Source: Flectonema sp. DT1601
Lineage: Eukaryota; Euglenozoa; Diplonemea; Diplonemida; Diplonemidae
Assembly (NCBI GenBank): GCA_964019425.1
Contig: OZ025789.1
Coordinates: 868,001-932,000, forward strand
Reading direction: 5' to 3'
DNA: 64,000 nt
In this document: piece after piece, positions 60,919 through 64,000 of the stretch
Layout: every line of letters begins with the position of its first letter
Numbering within the stretch: the stretch's first letter is position 1
Program-made: the position numbers and the translations under genes
Notes under the pieces: generated by a model
Databases searched by the model: none
Seen by the model: the letters and a program-made list of their open reading frames with translations, nothing else
What the model was told of the DNA's origin: nothing

Positions 60919-61815
60919 TTACGCTTCCTCCTTGTCTGGTTTTCCCTCATCTGAGGATTCGTCACTGCTGTCAGAGTCGTCGTCTTCCTCATCTTTCTTA
61001 CAACAACAGCAGTAGATTACGATTACTAAGATAATTGTGAATCCAACAACACCGACAATGATTCCAGCCTTCTCTCCTCCGGAAAGCTCATCATCACTTG
61101 TTGAGACTGCTGTTAGAGTGCAGTACAATTCACCACCAAGAGTATCATATCCAGGGCTGCATGAGATGGCCCAACAATCAAGAGTAGTAGCTCTCTTACC
61201 AAAAGCGATAGTTCCAATTCTTTGAGGACAAACACTCTTACTTCCTTCAAGAGTGTTTAAAGAAACATCAGCCGTAACTGTTCCAATTGATGCTGATAGA
61301 GTTGATGCTCCTAAAGCAGTTAATAAGTTCTGCTCAAAGTTAATAATAGCATTGCTGTAGATATCTCCGATGGTAATGTCAGCGATGACTCCGAAGTTAA
61401 TTCTGCTTGCTGCTCCAGCAACCTCACAAGTTGAGGTTACGACAAGTGGGGTTTGGGCACCCAAAATAGTGAGCATTTCAGAACGAACTAGAGTAGTAAT
61501 GTTATTGATATTAGCACAAACACCGTTAACGAAAGTGATAGTGATAACAGACCGAACCTTTCTCTCAAGACTCTGAGCGGCGGTTTCTTCAGCTGGCACG
61601 CAATCGCTGTAGACAACAGCTGGAGTTCCAACGCTGATCGTTCTGTAGTTTACGGTGTCTGCGCAAACGCATTTCCCGCTTGCGCAAGTTGCCTGCAAAT
61701 CTCCGTTTCTCTGACAAACATTGTTGTCACCACATACACGAGTAGTGGCAGCAGAGAATGGTGTCACCTGAGCGAGTGCTGATCCAATCAGCGCAAGAAT
61801 GATAAGTGCCCGCAT
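60919..61815 (-). CDS. Type I membrane protein with SDDELSGG motif, paralogue B
   Basis: 298 residues from the ATG at 61815, chosen over upstream in-frame codons because it opens the signal peptide MRALIILALIGSALAQ, and the acceptor TTCACCTCAG lies about 30 nt upstream. The Cys-rich start (RVCGDNNVCQRNGDLQATC) parallels paralogue A (RVCTVNADCVAYGDLGGEC); the SDDELSGGEKAGIIVGV motif, transmembrane helix, CCCCKK and acidic tail (DEEDDDSDSSDESSDE) also correspond. The ectodomains have diverged strongly, as in surface proteins under selection or after old duplication. Confidence 0.8.
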   Translation of the reverse strand: MRALIILALIGSALAQVTPFSAATTRVCGDNNVCQRNGDLQATCASGKCVCADTVNYRTISVGTPAVVYSDCVPAEETAAQSLERKVRSVITITFVNGVCANINNITTLVRSEMLTILGAQTPLVVTSTCEVAGAASRINFGVIADITIGDIYSNAIINFEQNLLTALGASTLSASIGTVTADVSLNTLEGSKSVCPQRIGTIAFGKRATTLDCWAISCSPGYDTLGGELYCTLTAVSTSDDELSGGEKAGIIVGVVGFTIILVIVIYCCCCKKDEEDDDSDSSDESSDEGKPDKEEA

Positions 61816-62081
61816 GTTATGAAAATAAGGGGGTAGGTCCCTGAGGTGAACATAGAAGTGATTATCATCTACTGGAAGCATCACTGACGTCTATTTAGAT
61901 TTTAAAAACATAACAACTACTCACTCACATATCATGTTCCTGTTTGGGGAAAGAAAAACTTAACAAGGAAGCTGTTCGTAACAAATACTCAACTGAAGGG
62001 GTAAATGGACATCCCTCGCGATGATAGAAATCATTACAGCAAGTGATAATACAAAACTAAAGTTCACGTCGTCTTCCTAAC

Positions 62082-63359
62082 TCATCTTTTAGACTTTCTA
62101 TGAAGTCGATTCTCAGCTTTGTGGTAGTCTTCTTTGCCCAGGAATCTGCTCTTCTTAATTCGACCGCGTTGGAAGAGTTGTAATCCCATTACACCAAACA
62201 AAACAGAGCATCCCATGAGGATGAAGGCAGTAGCTTGTGAACCTCCTGAAGCAAACACTGCAATACCCGACAGTAACATCACTACAGCACAACCAGCAAA
62301 GTTGATACCACTTCCCTTTTGACAACCAGCTTTCTGTGGAAGTGATTTAGAGAACATGAAATACATCGGAAGCCACAAGACTATTCCAAACAGAGTTGAG
62401 ATGTACAACGACCTCTCGTATTCTCTTAATTGCATTGTAGTAAACTCTATCGGATCAACAGTCTTTTTAGGAGGTCTACTGAGTAGCATGTCTCCTTCTC
62501 TAGTCTTTAGTGGGATATCAACTGCCTCACATCCTAATAGTACGGTTGCACATGGTCCTTGTGTTGATAGTGGAACGTCAATGTGAGTTTTTCCGTATCG
62601 AAGTTTGTTGTCTTTTTGATGTTTTTCTAAAACTACTTTGTGATCCCTCTCTTGGTCTTCCAACTGTTGTTCCATTTCAGATATTTTATTCATGAGTTGT
62701 GTTTCTCGTTGAAGAGCTGCTAGAAGTCTGACTTCAACTGTTTGGTCTTCAGTTGGTTCTTCTTCTTCTTCTAAATAATCAAAATCAGGTAACGAACAAG
62801 GAGGTGAACCAGGAGGTGTACTTCCTTCTAATTCAACTTGAATACCGTCAATCCATCCCCACCTGCAGTCTTCAGGAATCTCTGGTGGTGGTGTTGGAGG
62901 ATTTTCATACGCTTCAATTGCTGTGAACAGAACCGCACCAACAGCAGCTGGCAGTGTTTCTGCATAGCAACGAGCTTTAAATATACAATGCTGTTCCCAA
63001 TCAAATATTTCATCATTTACAACAGGAGCATTTGTTACTACTTTAACAGAACTGCTATCAATTAGTTCTATTCTTTGTGGGAGGGTGTCAACGCTGATTG
63101 TTCGATTTTGATGTTTCGTTTTCCTCTTTTTTTTAACTTTTTTTTCAGAAGAAAGTTCCTTATCAGGTGCGTCATTGCTGGAGGCTCTTGATGAAGCATC
63201 TGTCTCACCGAAGGCTTCGATTAATCTTGGTGGCCTACCTTCATCATCACTTGGATCGTATGATGAATTACATGGAGATGGTGAGAGTGCTTTCCTTGGA
63301 TCAACAGATCCGAAAGTACTACCACTTCCCGCTAATGGAATAACACAAGTATCTAACAT
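62082..63359 (-). CDS. Unknown protein with coiled coil and C-terminal membrane helices, 425 aa
   Basis: Not recognised. Residues 1-100 are Ser-rich with a basic patch (KKVKKKRKTKHQNR). Residues 125-165 are a possible helical pair; about 205-255 are a short coiled coil (LLAALQRETQLMNKISEMEQQ). Three hydrophobic segments lie at about 320-340 (SLYISTLFGIVLWLPMYFMF), 350-368 (GCAVVMLLSGIAVFAS) and 374-395 (TAFILMGCSVLFGVMGL), followed by a basic tail. The ATG directly follows the stop codon of the gene to its right (TAAATG), which leaves no intergenic leader; a later Met is possible but none is better placed. Confidence 0.7.
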   Translation of the reverse strand: MLDTCVIPLAGSGSTFGSVDPRKALSPSPCNSSYDPSDDEGRPPRLIEAFGETDASSRASSNDAPDKELSSEKKVKKKRKTKHQNRTISVDTLPQRIELIDSSSVKVVTNAPVVNDEIFDWEQHCIFKARCYAETLPAAVGAVLFTAIEAYENPPTPPPEIPEDCRWGWIDGIQVELEGSTPPGSPPCSLPDFDYLEEEEEPTEDQTVEVRLLAALQRETQLMNKISEMEQQLEDQERDHKVVLEKHQKDNKLRYGKTHIDVPLSTQGPCATVLLGCEAVDIPLKTREGDMLLSRPPKKTVDPIEFTTMQLREYERSLYISTLFGIVLWLPMYFMFSKSLPQKAGCQKGSGINFAGCAVVMLLSGIAVFASGGSQATAFILMGCSVLFGVMGLQLFQRGRIKKSRFLGKEDYHKAENRLHRKSKR

Positions 63360-64000
63360 TTACTCTTTAAGTAAATTAATGATGTGGTTCATATTGTCTT
63401 CTGAATGAGAATTGAACAGAATGATTTCCCAAAGTGAACACATCAACCGAATCCCAACGAGGTGTCTAATTCCTGTTATAAGAATTATAACTTTTGAAAT
63501 AAATCACAAACAGACTGCAAAACATCAGTGACTAGCTTAAGTACCAACACAAACTGGGTACACAAAATAGTACTTCTGAAAGATAGATGAAGAGAGAGGA
63601 ATAAAACAAATAAGTTGTATAAGAACAACATCACCAACAGAACTACAATAACAGCCCCAGTGAGACATACTATTCACTAGGGAGTCTGTTCAGCAGATAT
63701 GTCAGAAAAACAGAATCACTTACTCCAATACTTCGAGTGATTCATTAAGAACCACCTATCCCAATAAGAACCAATCTCTTGGTACAAAAGGAACTCTAGA
63801 CTAGTGTCGTACATAGACATCGCATCCTTAGTATTGAGAATCTCATCATGTCTGAAACATATTACCTTTCTATCATGGTTACCTATTCCAGCAACTACAA
63901 ACCCATTGTCCATATCACCGAATTCTAACATTCCTAACCTCGACACGTTAGGATATCCGAACTGAGTGTCACCAGGAGCTATCCAATAATCTAACATGTT
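63360..64000 (-). CDS. Unknown protein, 3' exons of a gene cut by the right edge
   Basis: Exon 63724-64000 (continuing beyond the window) joins in phase to exon 63360-63472 across a 251-nt intron with donor GTAAGT and acceptor TTATAACAG. The visible C-terminus includes YWIAPGDTQFGYPNVSRLG, GFVVAGIGNHDRKVICF, YDTSLEFLLYQEIGSYW and, in the last exon, IRHLVGIRLMCSLWEIILF then MNHIINLLKE. Reading on past the donor would end at once at 63716-63718. Family not recognised. The intron is longer than most and might contain a small skipped exon. Confidence 0.55.

Noticed and set aside
1-64000. Spliced-leader RNA gene
   Set aside because: I looked for a leader followed by a GTATG donor and an Sm-like site, including in the 119-bp repeat, and found none, so trans-splicing stays an inference.

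Overview
This is eukaryotic nuclear DNA, probably from a free-living flagellate of the Euglenozoa (kinetoplastid or diplonemid relatives). That placement is inference. It rests on four things. (1) Every recognisable host gene in the 64 kb, about 33 of them, lies on the minus strand. The only plus-strand coding region is a broken Mutator-like transposase. (2) Most start codons have, a few to about 100 nt upstream, a pyrimidine-rich stretch ending in AG, as expected of spliced-leader trans-splice acceptors in polycistronic units. (3) One large membrane protein and the C-T-F-x-P coiled-coil protein resemble kinetoplastid families. (4) Introns are few, mostly 65-90 nt, with GTATGT-type donors and A-rich AACAG acceptors, so this is not a classical trypanosomatid. 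A heterolobosean is the main alternative.

Layout, left to right. 0-9.3 kb: pyrroline-5-carboxylate reductase (cut by the left edge), a three-enzyme RNA-repair-like fusion protein, a tiny membrane protein, a p24/TMED cargo receptor (4 exons), a mitochondrial carrier, a degenerate large-subunit rRNA fragment and a small membrane protein. 9.9-18.6 kb: a coiled-coil protein, a CaMKK-like kinase with an RIIa/Dpy-30-type tail, a repeat-bearing coiled-coil protein, an MFS transporter and the AP-4 sigma subunit. 18.7-26.3 kb: three copies of a two-RRM protein, with a homopolymer-rich gene desert and a dual-specificity phosphatase between copies 2 and 3. 26.4-44 kb: a ubiquitin-like/ankyrin protein, an SH3/SR-tailed protein, a coiled-coil protein, a large polytopic membrane protein, an API5 homologue, a tandem cytochrome b5 protein, an unknown acidic/basic protein and a BART-domain (CFAP36-like) protein whose first intron holds a MULE fossil and a dispersed structured repeat. 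44-48 kb: a second homopolymer-rich desert. 48-64 kb: an unknown 3-exon gene, a 29-bp minisatellite, MSH4, a class 3 lipase, an OATP-like transporter, two related type I membrane proteins, a 3-TM protein and a gene cut by the right edge whose stop codon directly abuts the next gene's ATG.

The genes form no single pathway, which fits a polycistronic cluster of unrelated housekeeping genes. The strongest candidates for new biology are the kinase/histidine-phosphatase/ligase fusion; the contrast between cis and putative trans acceptor sequences; the gene triplet whose shared sequence begins exactly at the predicted trans-splice acceptor; and the structured 119-bp repeat. Exon joins were worked out by hand from reading frame, splice-site sequence and family alignment. 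No transcript or database evidence was available.
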